From positions 65,909 to 99,263 of the forward strand of contig CACGOO010000002.1 in the NCBI GenBank assembly GCA_902574685.1: DNA of 33,355 bases. Direction: 5' to 3'. Position 1 is the stretch's first letter. Each line of letters starts with the position of its first letter. The notes under the pieces are model-generated. The model was not told the origin of the DNA. It made no database searches and saw nothing but the letters and a program-made list of their open reading frames with translations. This document shows, piece by piece, positions 23,381-32,694 of this stretch. The position numbers and the translations under genes were made by a program. The DNA comes from an uncultured Pelagibacteraceae bacterium. Its GTDB lineage: Bacteria; Pseudomonadota; Alphaproteobacteria; Pelagibacterales; Pelagibacteraceae.

Positions 23381-24380
23381 TTTGATTTGCTTTCATTATT
23401 GTTTCTGCAATTTCAACGGAATTTAATGCGGCGCCTCTTAATAGGTTATCTGAAACGATCCACAAATTAATTGAATTCTCTTTTGTTTTATCATCTCTAA
23501 TTCTTGAGATAAATGTTTCATCACAACCAGTTGCTTCTATTGGTGTACTATATCCTCCATTTTCTCTTTTATCTATAACGCTACAACCATCAGCATTATT
23601 TAATGCTTCTCTGATTTGTTCTAGAGAATAAGGATTTTCAAACTCTATATTTACTGATTCTGAATGTGATACAAGAACAGGAATTCTAACGCACGTAGCT
23701 GTTAGCTCTATATTATTGTCCAGTATTTTTTTTGTTTCATTACTCATTTTCAATTCTTCTTTTGTGTATCCATCATCCGAAAAAACATCAATGTGAGGAA
23801 TTATATTAAAAGCTATTTGTTTAGTAAAATTTTTAGATTCAACAGAATTTCCATCAAGATAAGATCTAGTTTGTTCAATCAATTCATCCATTGGTGCTTT
23901 TCCGCCTCCAGAAACAGATTGATAGGTGGAAACTATTACTCTTTTTATTTTATATAAATCATGTAATGGTTTAAGAGCTAATACTAACTGAGCTGTTGAG
24001 CAGTTAGGATTTGCCACAATATTTTTTTTCATTTCATTAATTTTTTCTGCATTCACTTGAGGTACAATAAGTGGAACGTCAGGATCCATTCTAAAAAAAC
24101 TAGAATTATCAATTACAGTTGTTAATTTTGCTGCACTTTCTGCATATTGTTCTGCAATTTTACCACCTGCTGCAAAAAAAGTTATATTTGCATTTGAAAA
24201 ATCGTATTTTTCAAGATCATGGACTTCATAATCTTTGCCCTTAAAACTTATTTTTTTTCCAGCACTATTAGAAGAAGCTACTAAAAAAAGGTTATTAAAT
24301 TTAATATCCTTTTTTTCTATAACTTCTAGTGTCTTTCTTCCAACATTACCGGTTGCACCGATGATAGCTATATTAGTCAT
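23370..24380 (-). CDS. asd: Aspartate-semialdehyde dehydrogenase
   Basis: Asd reduces aspartyl phosphate to the semialdehyde for lysine, threonine, methionine and diaminopimelate synthesis. The 336-residue protein has the NADP-binding start MTNIAIIGATGNVGR and nucleophile C127 in NPNCSTAQ. Q154 is in TYQSVSGGGK, and a basic and histidine-containing RIPVLVSHSE segment lies further on. All are family signatures. In other alphaproteobacteria asd follows leuB. Here the three dmd genes lie between them. It starts 14 bases after dmdA and overlaps sdhC by 11 bases. Confidence 0.97.
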   Translation of the reverse strand: MTNIAIIGATGNVGRKTLEVIEKKDIKFNNLFLVASSNSAGKKISFKGKDYEVHDLEKYDFSNANITFFAAGGKIAEQYAESAAKLTTVIDNSSFFRMDPDVPLIVPQVNAEKINEMKKNIVANPNCSTAQLVLALKPLHDLYKIKRVIVSTYQSVSGGGKAPMDELIEQTRSYLDGNSVESKNFTKQIAFNIIPHIDVFSDDGYTKEELKMSNETKKILDNNIELTATCVRIPVLVSHSESVNIEFENPYSLEQIREALNNADGCSVIDKRENGGYSTPIEATGCDETFISRIRDDKTKENSINLWIVSDNLLRGAALNSVEIAETIMKANQNGK

Positions 24381-24394
24381 TTTAAAGATTTATA

Positions 24395-25504
24395 CTAAAT
24401 GAAAGGTAAATCGCAAACTGTTCCGTTAAAACTATTACCATTTATATCAATTTTGAATGTTTGCTTTGCTTCAAAATATGGTTTTTTTATCATAGCTATA
24501 CCAATTACCTGTTTAAAAGTTGGATTGTAACAACCTGATCGTAATTCTCCGATTATATTATTTTTTTCATCTGTTAAATTCATTGAACCAGTTACGCTTA
24601 TTTTATCAGTATCAATTTTAACACCCATTAGTTTTCTTTTAATTCCTTCAGACTTTATTTTTTTTAATTGCTCTTTTCCTAAAAATTCAACATCACTATC
24701 AATATTAATATATTTATCAAAGCCACATTCGTATGGGTTGTCTCCATTGTCCATATCGTTTCCTTGAGAAAGTAATCCACTTTCGATACGTTCAATTAAA
24801 TTAGGACATCCTGCTCTAATATTAAACTCATCTCCAATTTCAAATAAATGATCGTATAGTTTTAAACCCGCCTCATTATTCTCTACATAAATTTCATATC
24901 CACCTTGTTTAGACCATCCTGATTGAGCAATTAAATGTTTGGCTCCTGCAAAATCAAAATAATCAAAACCAAAAAATTTTAATTTTGTTATCTTTTCTCC
25001 AAAAACTTTTTCCATCAATTTAAAAGATTTAGGCCCTTGCACAGCCATAATGTCAACTTCGGGTTCGATAATATTTACATCAAATTTATTTCCAATTGCC
25101 AATCCTTTTGCAAATAAGATTACATCCGTATCTGCAATAGAAACCCACCATTTATTCTCATTAAATCTTAGAACAACTGGATCATTAATTAATCCAGCAT
25201 TATCATCTATGATTGGACAATAATAACATCTTCCATCTTTTGATTTCGAAAGATCTCTACAAGTCATAAGTTGAACCAATTTTGCAGCATCTTTTCCAGT
25301 AATCTCTACTTGTCTTTCAGCAGCCACATCCCAAACTTGAACATGCTCTTTTAAATGATGATATGAGTCTTCTAAAGAACCAAATGCAGCAGGAAGCAAC
25401 ATATGATTGTATATTGTGTAAGCTGTAACACCTTGTTTTTCAATTCTTGATGTATAAGGCGTACCTCTAAGTCTTCTTGATTTTGCAATAGAAAAGTTTT
25501 TCAT
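24395..25504 (-). CDS. dmdA: Dimethylsulfoniopropionate (DMSP) demethylase DmdA
   Basis: DmdA transfers one S-methyl group of DMSP to tetrahydrofolate, yielding 3-methylmercaptopropionate. This is the entry step that routes DMSP carbon and sulfur into the cell. The 369-residue protein has the GcvT (glycine cleavage T) fold: a folate-binding domain over about 1-280 and a C-terminal barrel over about 285-369. The start [20 protein letters not shown], the [11 protein letters not shown] and [10 protein letters not shown] segments, [10 protein letters not shown], and the end GTVCDLPFI agree with the Pelagibacter DmdA sequence as I know it, including length. Ordinary GcvT proteins lack these segments. 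It follows dmdB after 65 bases, the largest gap in the right-hand block, which may hold its own promoter. asd follows 14 bases later. Confidence 0.96.
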   Translation of the reverse strand: MKNFSIAKSRRLRGTPYTSRIEKQGVTAYTIYNHMLLPAAFGSLEDSYHHLKEHVQVWDVAAERQVEITGKDAAKLVQLMTCRDLSKSKDGRCYYCPIIDDNAGLINDPVVLRFNENKWWVSIADTDVILFAKGLAIGNKFDVNIIEPEVDIMAVQGPKSFKLMEKVFGEKITKLKFFGFDYFDFAGAKHLIAQSGWSKQGGYEIYVENNEAGLKLYDHLFEIGDEFNIRAGCPNLIERIESGLLSQGNDMDNGDNPYECGFDKYINIDSDVEFLGKEQLKKIKSEGIKRKLMGVKIDTDKISVTGSMNLTDEKNNIIGELRSGCYNPTFKQVIGIAMIKKPYFEAKQTFKIDINGNSFNGTVCDLPFI

Positions 25505-25569
25505 TTTTTAGCTTAGTGTCATCTTTTTATCTATTTGTAAAGAAAGTAAGTTGTTTATTTGAAAGAAAT
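25505..25569 (-). promoter_or_regulatory. Spacer upstream of dmdA, possible separate promoter
   Basis: At 65 bases this is the longest gap between genes from lpdA to trmD. The minus strand is AT-rich. The best promoter-like pair I can see is TTCAAA, then 18 bases, then TACAAA, each matching consensus at four of six positions, which is weak. I see no hairpin and no Shine-Dalgarno sequence before the dmdA ATG. The case for a regulatory role rests mainly on unusual spacer size in a genome where neighbours nearly touch. Confidence 0.25.
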
Positions 25570-27198
25570 CTAAGTAAGTTCCTTAGCTCTTTTTCTTAAT
25601 TCAAATTTTTGGATTTTACCTGTTGATGTTTTTGGAAGTTCACAGAAGTCTATTTTTTTTGGAATTTTGAACCCTGCTAGAGTTTCTCTACAAAAATCGA
25701 TTAATTCTTTTTCATTTGTCTCTTTATCTGCCACTTTCTCTATAAATGCGCATGGAACTTCTCCCCATTTCTCATCTGGTTTTGCTACTACAGCAACAAT
25801 TGAAACAGCTGGGTGCTTAGAAAGTGTGTTTTCGATTTCGATAGAAGAAATATTCTCTCCACCTGAAATAATAATATCTTTCGACCTATCTTTAACCTTG
25901 ATGTATCCATCTGGATAAATAACTGCCAAATCACCAGAGTGAAACCATCCATCTTTCATAGCCTTTTCAGTGGCCTCTTTGTCTTTAAAATACCCTTTCA
26001 TAACAACATTACCTTTGATCATTATCTCGCCAATGGTTTCTCCATCCATAGGCACGGGTTTCATAGTTTCTGGATCTAAAACAACCACTCCTTCTGTGTT
26101 TGGAAATCTCACACCTTGTCTTGCTTTAATTTCATTAATTTTGTCTTCTTCAAAACCATTCCATTCATCATTCCAAGCACATTGTAAAACATGTCCATAT
26201 GTTTCTGTTAAACCATAGACATGCATTACCTCAAATCCTAATGCTTTCATTTTTTTGAAAATAATACTTGGAGGTGGTGCTCCAGCAGTTAAAACATAAA
26301 CTTTGTTTTTTAATTCTTTGATATCATTTTGTGATGCACCTGTTATCATATTAAGTACAATAGGTGCCCCTCCAAAATGGGTAATGTCGTGCTTTTCAAT
26401 TAATTCAAATATTTTTTTTACATCAATAGCTCTTAAACAAACTGTTTTTCCATTTAACATTGGTATTGTCCACGGGTACCCCCATCCATTACAGTGGAAC
26501 ATTGGTACAACTGTTAAAAAATTTAATCTATTTGGCATATTCCAAGCAACAGCACTACCTGTTGACATTAAATAAGAACCTCTATGATGATAAACAACAC
26601 CTTTTGGATTTCCGGTTGTTCCAGACGTATAACTTAAAGAAATTGCTTGCCATTCATCCTTTGGTTTTTTCCAAATATAATTTTCATCACCAGTGCTTAA
26701 AAATTCCTCATATTCTCTATCTCCAATTTTTTTTAACAAGGATTGGTCAGCAAAATCATCTTGAACATCAATTACGATTGGTTTTTCTTTTAAAGTTGAT
26801 AAAGCCTTTTCTGCAACTGCATGCAATTGTCTATCTATTATTAATACTTTTGCTTCACTGTGTTCTAAAATATAAGCAACAGTTTTTGCATCAAGTCTTG
26901 AATTAATTGTATTTAAAACGGCTCCCGTCATAGGAACAGAATAATGTGCTTCAAAAATCTCTGGAGTATTAAAGGTCATAACTGAAACTGTGTCTCCTTC
27001 AACAATACCAATTTTCTCTAGTGCACTTGCAAATTTGGTGCACCTGTTAAATACTTCAGTCCATGTGAAAGATTTTGTTTCATATACTAAAGCCTCATAA
27101 TTTGGATAAATATCTTTTGCTCTTTCTAGAAAGCTAAGCGGTGTTAACGGGACATAATTTGAAGGATTTTTATCTAAGTTCTGATTATATTTATTCAT
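25570..27198 (-). CDS. dmdB: 3-methylmercaptopropionyl-CoA ligase (DmdB)
   Basis: DmdB activates 3-methylmercaptopropionate, the DmdA product, with ATP and CoA. The 542-residue protein is an AMP-forming acyl-CoA ligase: P-loop-like YTSGTTGNPKG at 190-200, VMHVYGLTETYG (A5 region), WFHSGDLAV (A7), DRSKDIIISGGENISSIE (A8) and the catalytic lysine K528 in TSTGKIQK. Sequence alone fits several medium-chain acid ligases. The DmdB name comes from its position directly between dmdC (stop and start share one base) and dmdA. A broader activity on short fatty acids is likely. Confidence 0.88.
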   Translation of the reverse strand: MNKYNQNLDKNPSNYVPLTPLSFLERAKDIYPNYEALVYETKSFTWTEVFNRCTKFASALEKIGIVEGDTVSVMTFNTPEIFEAHYSVPMTGAVLNTINSRLDAKTVAYILEHSEAKVLIIDRQLHAVAEKALSTLKEKPIVIDVQDDFADQSLLKKIGDREYEEFLSTGDENYIWKKPKDEWQAISLSYTSGTTGNPKGVVYHHRGSYLMSTGSAVAWNMPNRLNFLTVVPMFHCNGWGYPWTIPMLNGKTVCLRAIDVKKIFELIEKHDITHFGGAPIVLNMITGASQNDIKELKNKVYVLTAGAPPPSIIFKKMKALGFEVMHVYGLTETYGHVLQCAWNDEWNGFEEDKINEIKARQGVRFPNTEGVVVLDPETMKPVPMDGETIGEIMIKGNVVMKGYFKDKEATEKAMKDGWFHSGDLAVIYPDGYIKVKDRSKDIIISGGENISSIEIENTLSKHPAVSIVAVVAKPDEKWGEVPCAFIEKVADKETNEKELIDFCRETLAGFKIPKKIDFCELPKTSTGKIQKFELRKRAKELT

Positions 27199-28958
27199 CA
27201 GTTAAATTTTGCGCTCATAGTATATTTACTACCAGAAATAGCAGATTTATAATGGCTCTCAGCTCTAGGCAAAATTTTGTCAAAATAATAATTTCCTGTA
27301 TTTAATTTATCTTCATAAAACTCTTTATTGTTTTCCAAATTTTCATAGCTTTTTCTCATTGTTTTTAGCCATATAAATGAAAGACAAAAATAACCAAAAA
27401 ATCTTAAATAATCGTTACATGATGCGCTTATATCGTCTTTTGGCGTATTGCCATTAGGAGATATCCAGTCCGTGAAATCTGACAATATATTTTTTAATTC
27501 AGATATTTTTTTTACATGTTCATTTAAATTGTCTACTTTTGAACAATTTTGAATTTCTGTATCTACATATTTCATAAAATTTTCAAAAACTTTTTTCTGA
27601 CTAATTTTTCTAAATACAAAATCAATTGCCTGCACAGAATTAGTTCCTTCGTAAATAGGTGTAATTCTATTATCTCTAAATAATTGTTCTATCCCTTGGT
27701 CTTTGGTATAACCATAGCCACCAAAAACCTGAATTGCTTCATTGGTTATTTCCATACCCATATCTGTAAAAAATGACTTAATTACTGGGGTCATAAGACC
27801 TACAATATCCGATGCATCTTTTTTTACTTCCTCTGAACTATGACTTAAGCTTACATCTACCTGCTGAGCCATCCAAAAAGATAAAGATCTTTCTCCCTCA
27901 ATTATAGACTTCATATTTAATAAACTTCTTCGAATATCTGCGTGCTTAATAATTAAATCTGTTTCTCCATTAGAATTATTATTTGATTTACCTTGTTTTC
28001 TCTCTTTAGAATAACTTAAAGCAGTTTGATAAGCTGTTTCAGATAGACCTAATCCTTGTATACCGACAACGATTCTTTCTAAGTTCATCATTGTAAACAT
28101 AGAATTTAAGCCTTTGTTCTCTGGTCCGATCATATACCCTTTGGCATCATCAAAACTTAATACACATGCGGGTGAACCTTTAATACCCATTTTTGATTCA
28201 ATTGAAACAGTATTGACGCCGTTTCTTGGACCAATTGATCCATCATCATTAATTTCATATTTTGGTACTAAAAATAAACTTATTCCCTTCGTTCCTTTTG
28301 GTGCGTCCTGCGTTCTTGCTAAAACAAGGTGTATAATATTTTCAGTTAAATCGTGGTCACCAGAAGTAATAAAGATTTTTTGTCCACTTATATTATAAGT
28401 ACCATTTTCATTTTTAATTGCCTTTGTTTTTATTAATCCTAAATCTGTTCCACATTGAGGCTCTGTTAAACACATTGTCCCACTCCATTTACCCTCAACA
28501 ATTTTAGGAAGATATGTGTTTTTGATTTCTTCAGTTGCATGACTCAGAATACAATTGTATGCACCTATACTTAATTCACTATATAATTTAAAAGATAAAC
28601 TTGATGATGAAAGCATTTCATCAAAAAAAGCACTTACAGTTTTTGGCATTCCTTGACCACCATATTTTGGATCACAAGTTAAAGATACCCATCCATCTTC
28701 TATAAATTTTGAATATGCCTCTTTATAACCTGGAGGAGTTCTAACTACTCCATTTTCATAGACACAAGGATTTTCGTCTCCAGCTTTTGCTAAAGGAAGA
28801 AGCATTTCTTCATTAATTTTTGCAGCTTCCTCTAAGATATCTTTTACTAAATCAGAAGTGACTTCTTTATATTTTTCAATTTCGTTATAATTTTTATTAT
28901 CTTTTAAATGTTCAAATAAGAACATCATATCTTTCACAGGTGCGGAATAAACAGTCAT
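27198..28958 (-). CDS. dmdC: 3-methylmercaptopropionyl-CoA dehydrogenase (DmdC)
   Basis: DmdC is an FAD acyl-CoA dehydrogenase that oxidises methylmercaptopropionyl-CoA to methylthioacryloyl-CoA, the step after DmdB. At 586 residues it belongs to the large-subunit type with extra N- and C-terminal regions. MCLTEPQCGTDLG at 162-174 and the FITSGDHDLTENI segment near 196-208 form the flavin and substrate area. VFGGYGYTKDQGIEQLFRDN precedes the catalytic glutamate E437 in PIYEGTNS. A polar insertion (SNNNSNGETD, about 325-334) lies near the active-site helix, as is common in this group. It starts 32 bases after leuB, and its stop shares a base with the dmdB ATG. The next enzyme, DmdD or AcuH, is not in the window. 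Confidence 0.88.
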   Translation of the reverse strand: MTVYSAPVKDMMFLFEHLKDNKNYNEIEKYKEVTSDLVKDILEEAAKINEEMLLPLAKAGDENPCVYENGVVRTPPGYKEAYSKFIEDGWVSLTCDPKYGGQGMPKTVSAFFDEMLSSSSLSFKLYSELSIGAYNCILSHATEEIKNTYLPKIVEGKWSGTMCLTEPQCGTDLGLIKTKAIKNENGTYNISGQKIFITSGDHDLTENIIHLVLARTQDAPKGTKGISLFLVPKYEINDDGSIGPRNGVNTVSIESKMGIKGSPACVLSFDDAKGYMIGPENKGLNSMFTMMNLERIVVGIQGLGLSETAYQTALSYSKERKQGKSNNNSNGETDLIIKHADIRRSLLNMKSIIEGERSLSFWMAQQVDVSLSHSSEEVKKDASDIVGLMTPVIKSFFTDMGMEITNEAIQVFGGYGYTKDQGIEQLFRDNRITPIYEGTNSVQAIDFVFRKISQKKVFENFMKYVDTEIQNCSKVDNLNEHVKKISELKNILSDFTDWISPNGNTPKDDISASCNDYLRFFGYFCLSFIWLKTMRKSYENLENNKEFYEDKLNTGNYYFDKILPRAESHYKSAISGSKYTMSAKFN

Positions 28959-28990
28959 AAATTTAATAGTATCAAATTAAGTTAATTTTT

Positions 28991-30100
28991 TTATTTTTGC
29001 AAATATGCAATAATCGCATCTCCCATACCAGAAGTTGAAATTTCTTTTGTTCCTTTTGACATAATATCTCTAGTTCTTAACCCATCATCTAGTACATTTT
29101 GCACTGCTTTTTCTAAGTCATCAGCCTCTTTATCTAAGTCAAGGGAGTACCTCAGGGCCATTGCAAAACTCAAGATGGTTGCAATTGGATTTGCAATTCC
29201 TTTTCCAGCAATATCTGGAGCAGATCCATGAACAGGCTCATACATTGCTCTCATTTCACCATCTTTATTTTTTGCACCCAAAGAAGCTGAGGGTAATAAA
29301 CCTAAAGATCCCGTCAGCATAGATGCTTCATCTGACAACATATCACCAAACAAATTATCTGTCACAATTACATCAAATTGCTTTGGATTTCTCAAAAGTT
29401 GCATTGCACAATTATCTGCAAGCATATGATTTAACTCAACATCTTTAAATTCTTTATCGTGAAGATTTTGAACTTCCTCTTTCCATAATTGACCTGCTTC
29501 CATAACATTCGATTTTTCACAGGAAGTAACTTTATTGTTTCTCTTCTTTGCTAGATCGAATGCAACTCTAGCAACTCTTTTAATTTCTGATGAAGTATAA
29601 GTATGAGTGTTTATTCCTTTACGTTCACCATTATCAATTGGCTTGATGCCTCTCGGCTCACCAAAATAAATGCCACCTGTCAATTCTCTAACAATCATGA
29701 TGTCTAGACCTGATACGATTTCAGGTTTTAGGGTAGATGCCTCAACTAATTGTTTAAAACAAATTGCAGGCCTCAAATTTGCAAATAATTTTAATTCTTT
29801 TCTTAGCTTAAGAAGAGCTCTCTCAGGTCTTTTGGAAAAATCTAAATTATCATATTTTGGTCCACCCACAGCTCCTAAAATGACTGCTTCACATTCTAAT
29901 GATTTATAAAATACTTCATCTGTAATCGGTGTTCCGTGCTTGTCGTAAGATGCTCCTCCAACTAAGGCCTCTTCCATATCAAAATCAAGAGATTTATTTA
30001 CATTAAACCAAGTTATAATTTTTTTAACTTCACCAATAACCTCGGGACCAATACCATCACCTGGTAATAATAAGAATTTTCTTTTTTTGACTTTAATCAT
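28991..30100 (-). CDS. leuB: 3-isopropylmalate dehydrogenase
   Basis: LeuB oxidises and decarboxylates 3-isopropylmalate in leucine synthesis. The 369-residue protein has the [12 protein letters not shown]-terminal motif, [14 protein letters not shown] with substrate-binding arginines, the [15 protein letters not shown] loop that separates LeuB from isocitrate dehydrogenase, and [20 protein letters not shown] with the metal-binding aspartates. [18 protein letters not shown] is the NAD-binding motif. Its ATG lies inside the end of leuD (8-base overlap). In other alphaproteobacteria asd follows; here dmdC does, 32 bases on. Confidence 0.98.
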   Translation of the reverse strand: MIKVKKRKFLLLPGDGIGPEVIGEVKKIITWFNVNKSLDFDMEEALVGGASYDKHGTPITDEVFYKSLECEAVILGAVGGPKYDNLDFSKRPERALLKLRKELKLFANLRPAICFKQLVEASTLKPEIVSGLDIMIVRELTGGIYFGEPRGIKPIDNGERKGINTHTYTSSEIKRVARVAFDLAKKRNNKVTSCEKSNVMEAGQLWKEEVQNLHDKEFKDVELNHMLADNCAMQLLRNPKQFDVIVTDNLFGDMLSDEASMLTGSLGLLPSASLGAKNKDGEMRAMYEPVHGSAPDIAGKGIANPIATILSFAMALRYSLDLDKEADDLEKAVQNVLDDGLRTRDIMSKGTKEISTSGMGDAIIAYLQK

Positions 30101-30698
30101 TAAATATCCAAGGCTTTGTGGATTTTAATTTTTCTTCAAATGAAATTATTATATTAGACTTTTCCAAAGACAGTGCAATATCATCTAGTCCCTCAATTAA
30201 ACATTTTTTTTTAAATTCATCTAATTCAAATTTGATTTCTTTATTCCCAAAAATTATTTTTTGATCTGGTAAATTTATTGCAATTTCTTCTTGTCTCTTA
30301 GAATATTCAGAAAGTTCTTTTATCTGTTCATCATTAACTTTAATAGGCAATATTCCATTTTTAAAACAATTATTATAAAATATATCTGCGTAACTAGTAC
30401 TTATAACGCAAGTGATACCAAAGTCTAAAAGTGCCCATGGCGCATGTTCTCTAGATGATCCACATCCAAAATTATTCCCTGCAATTAAAATCTTAGAATT
30501 ATCATATGGAGATTTATTTAAGATAAAGTCATCTATTACTTTACCTTCTTCGTCATATCTCATTTCGTAAAATAAATTTTTTCCAAGTCCTGTTCTTTTT
30601 ATTGTTTTTAAAAATTGCTTTGGAATAATCATATCTGTATCGATATTTACAATTGGTAAATATGCAGGAATACTTTTTAATGTTGAGAATTTGTTCAT
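30093..30698 (-). CDS. leuD: 3-isopropylmalate dehydratase small subunit
   Basis: LeuD is the swivelling domain that completes the LeuC active site for isomerising 2- to 3-isopropylmalate. At 201 residues it matches the usual length. [21 protein letters not shown] near 18-36 and [17 protein letters not shown] near 74-90 are the substrate-binding signatures. It starts directly after the leuC stop and overlaps leuB by 8 bases, consistent with a single leuCDB transcript. Confidence 0.98.
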   Translation of the reverse strand: MNKFSTLKSIPAYLPIVNIDTDMIIPKQFLKTIKRTGLGKNLFYEMRYDEEGKVIDDFILNKSPYDNSKILIAGNNFGCGSSREHAPWALLDFGITCVISTSYADIFYNNCFKNGILPIKVNDEQIKELSEYSKRQEEIAINLPDQKIIFGNKEIKFELDEFKKKCLIEGLDDIALSLEKSNIIISFEEKLKSTKPWIFND

Positions 30699-32102
30699 TT
30701 AACTATTGTATTTTCTTACATCATCTAAATTTCCAGATATAGCAGCTGCAGCAGCCATAGCTGGACTAACTAAATGAGTTCTTCCACCTCGTCCTTGTCT
30801 TCCTTCGAAATTTCTATTTGATGTTGATGCACATCTTTCTTCTGGCTTCAACTTATCTGCATTCATAGCTAAACACATTGAGCAACCTGGCTCACGCCAT
30901 TCAAATCCAGAATTTTTAAATATTACATCTAAACCTTCTTGCTCTGCTTGTTGTTTTACTAATCCTGAACCAGGAACTATCATTGCATTTACATGAGAAG
31001 CAATTTTTTTATCTTTTAATATTTTTGCAGCTTCTCTTAAATCTTCAATTCTTCCATTTGTGCAACTTCCAATAAAAACTTTATCAATTCTAATATCTTT
31101 TATTTTAGTTTTCGGCTTTAAACCCATATATTTTAATGACCTGTTAATAGAATTTTTTCTGTCTTCGTTTTGCTCATTTTCAGGATCGGGAACAATTCCA
31201 TCAATATCTACTACATCCTGAGGCGAAGTTCCCCAAGTTACCATTGGTTTAATATCTTTGCCCTCAAGACTGATTTCTTTGTCAAATACTGCATCACCAT
31301 CAGACTTTAATTTACTCCAATATTCTAATGCTTTGTCCCAATTTGAATTCTTTGGAGACATTGGTTTACCTTTTAAATAATTAAAAACTTTTTCATCTGG
31401 TTCTATAAGTCCAGCCCTTGCTCCACCTTCAATTGTCATATTGCAAATAGTCATTCTTTGTTCGACACTTAAATTCGAAATTAAGTTTCCAGCATATTCA
31501 ATTACATAACCAGTTCCACCAGCTGTACCAATTTTTCCGATTATTTGTAATATTACATCCTTAGATGTTACTCCAACAGGAAGAGATCCATTAACGTTTA
31601 TTCTAAAATTTTTTGATTTTTTTTGAACTAAAGTCTGTGTTGCCAAGACATGTTCCACTTCCGAAGTTCCAATTCCGAATGCTAATGCACCAAATGCTCC
31701 GTGCGTAGCAGTGTGACTATCACCACAAACAATAATCGTTCCTGGTTGTGTAAATCCCTGCTCTGGACCAATAATATGAACTATTCCTTGTCTTTTATCG
31801 TTCATTCCAAAAAGATTTATTCCAAATTCTGCACAGTTTTTTTCTAGTGTCTCAATTTGTATTTTTGAATCTTCGTCAGTAATAGGCACTGATCTATCCG
31901 TTGTTGGAACATTATGATCTGCTACTGCTAAAGTTAAAGAAGGTTGTCTAACTTTTCTATTAGAATTTCTTAAACCTTCAAATGCTTGTGGACTAGTAAC
32001 TTCATGAATTAAATGTCTATCAACAAATAAAAGTGAAGTCCCATCCTCTTGTTGATGAACAAGATGATCATTCCATATTTTATCGTATATAGTTTGAGGC
32101 AT
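30699..32102 (-). CDS. leuC: 3-isopropylmalate dehydratase large subunit
   Basis: LeuC is the [4Fe-4S] aconitase-type subunit of isopropylmalate isomerase. The 467-residue protein has the three cluster ligands C347 (GSCTNGR), C407 and C410 (GCSMCLAMN), at the same numbering as E. coli. The N-terminal [42 protein letters not shown] and [20 protein letters not shown] segments are all present. It lies 9 bases after rplS, so leucine genes and a ribosomal protein gene probably share a transcript. Confidence 0.99.
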   Translation of the reverse strand: MPQTIYDKIWNDHLVHQQEDGTSLLFVDRHLIHEVTSPQAFEGLRNSNRKVRQPSLTLAVADHNVPTTDRSVPITDEDSKIQIETLEKNCAEFGINLFGMNDKRQGIVHIIGPEQGFTQPGTIIVCGDSHTATHGAFGALAFGIGTSEVEHVLATQTLVQKKSKNFRINVNGSLPVGVTSKDVILQIIGKIGTAGGTGYVIEYAGNLISNLSVEQRMTICNMTIEGGARAGLIEPDEKVFNYLKGKPMSPKNSNWDKALEYWSKLKSDGDAVFDKEISLEGKDIKPMVTWGTSPQDVVDIDGIVPDPENEQNEDRKNSINRSLKYMGLKPKTKIKDIRIDKVFIGSCTNGRIEDLREAAKILKDKKIASHVNAMIVPGSGLVKQQAEQEGLDVIFKNSGFEWREPGCSMCLAMNADKLKPEERCASTSNRNFEGRQGRGGRTHLVSPAMAAAAAISGNLDDVRKYNS

Positions 32103-32111
32103 TGTAAAAAA

Positions 32112-32693
32112 TTATTTTTTTACTTCAGGATTTTCTTTTTTTTCATCAGTTTTTTTTTCCACTGATGGGGTTTCTTCTTTAGTTTCTTTTTTTTCTTCTG
32201 GTTTTTTTGCTTCTACTTTTGGAGCATCTTTATTGGAATCTTGTTGGCTATCTGCTGTTTTTTGTTCTGTATCAGGCATAACATTTTCTTCTGTTACTTC
32301 GTGAATCTTAGTTTCAACATCTATACCTATTTTCTTTTTAATTTTTTCTGAAATTCTTGCAGATTTACCTGTTCTATCTCTCAAATAATATAACTTGGCT
32401 CTTCTAACTTTTCCTGACCTTACAACTTTAATTGTATCTACAATCGGACTATATAAAGCAAATGTTCTTTCCACACCCTCACCAAAAGAAATTTTTCTTA
32501 CAGTAAAAGAAGAATTGATATCTCTATTTTTTTTTGCAATACACACACCTTCAAAATATTGAATACGATCTCTTTTTCCCTCAGTTATTCTAACTCCAAC
32601 TTTAACAATGTCCCCTGGGAAAAATTCTGGATGCTTTCTCTCAGAAATAATTTTTTTTACTTTAGATTGATTAATTTCTTCAATTGTCTTCAT
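32112..32693 (-). CDS. rplS: 50S ribosomal protein bL19 with long charged C-terminal tail
   Basis: bL19 sits at the interface between the ribosomal subunits. The core (about residues 1-127) is normal: [20 protein letters not shown], the [10 protein letters not shown] strand, [14 protein letters not shown] and the signature [19 protein letters not shown] at 97-115. The family is usually about 115-130 residues. This protein has 193, adding some 65 residues after the core that are almost only lysine, glutamate, aspartate, proline, serine, threonine and glutamine. That tail looks disordered. It starts 1 base after trmD and ends 9 bases before leuC. The frame stays open without any sign of frameshift, so the tail is probably real. 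Confidence 0.96.
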   Translation of the reverse strand: MKTIEEINQSKVKKIISERKHPEFFPGDIVKVGVRITEGKRDRIQYFEGVCIAKKNRDINSSFTVRKISFGEGVERTFALYSPIVDTIKVVRSGKVRRAKLYYLRDRTGKSARISEKIKKKIGIDVETKIHEVTEENVMPDTEQKTADSQQDSNKDAPKVEAKKPEEKKETKEETPSVEKKTDEKKENPEVKK

Positions 32694-32694
32694 T

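Noticed and set aside
24395..25504. Glycine cleavage T protein (GcvT) or another folate-dependent aminomethyltransferase
   Set aside because: The fold is shared, but the start, internal segments, end and length agree with DmdA, and the neighbours are dmdB and dmdC rather than gcvH or gcvP.
26303..26906. Two overlapping plus-strand open frames opposite dmdB
   Set aside because: Both are antisense to a clear acyl-CoA ligase, have low-complexity composition, and lack any motif or ribosome binding site.
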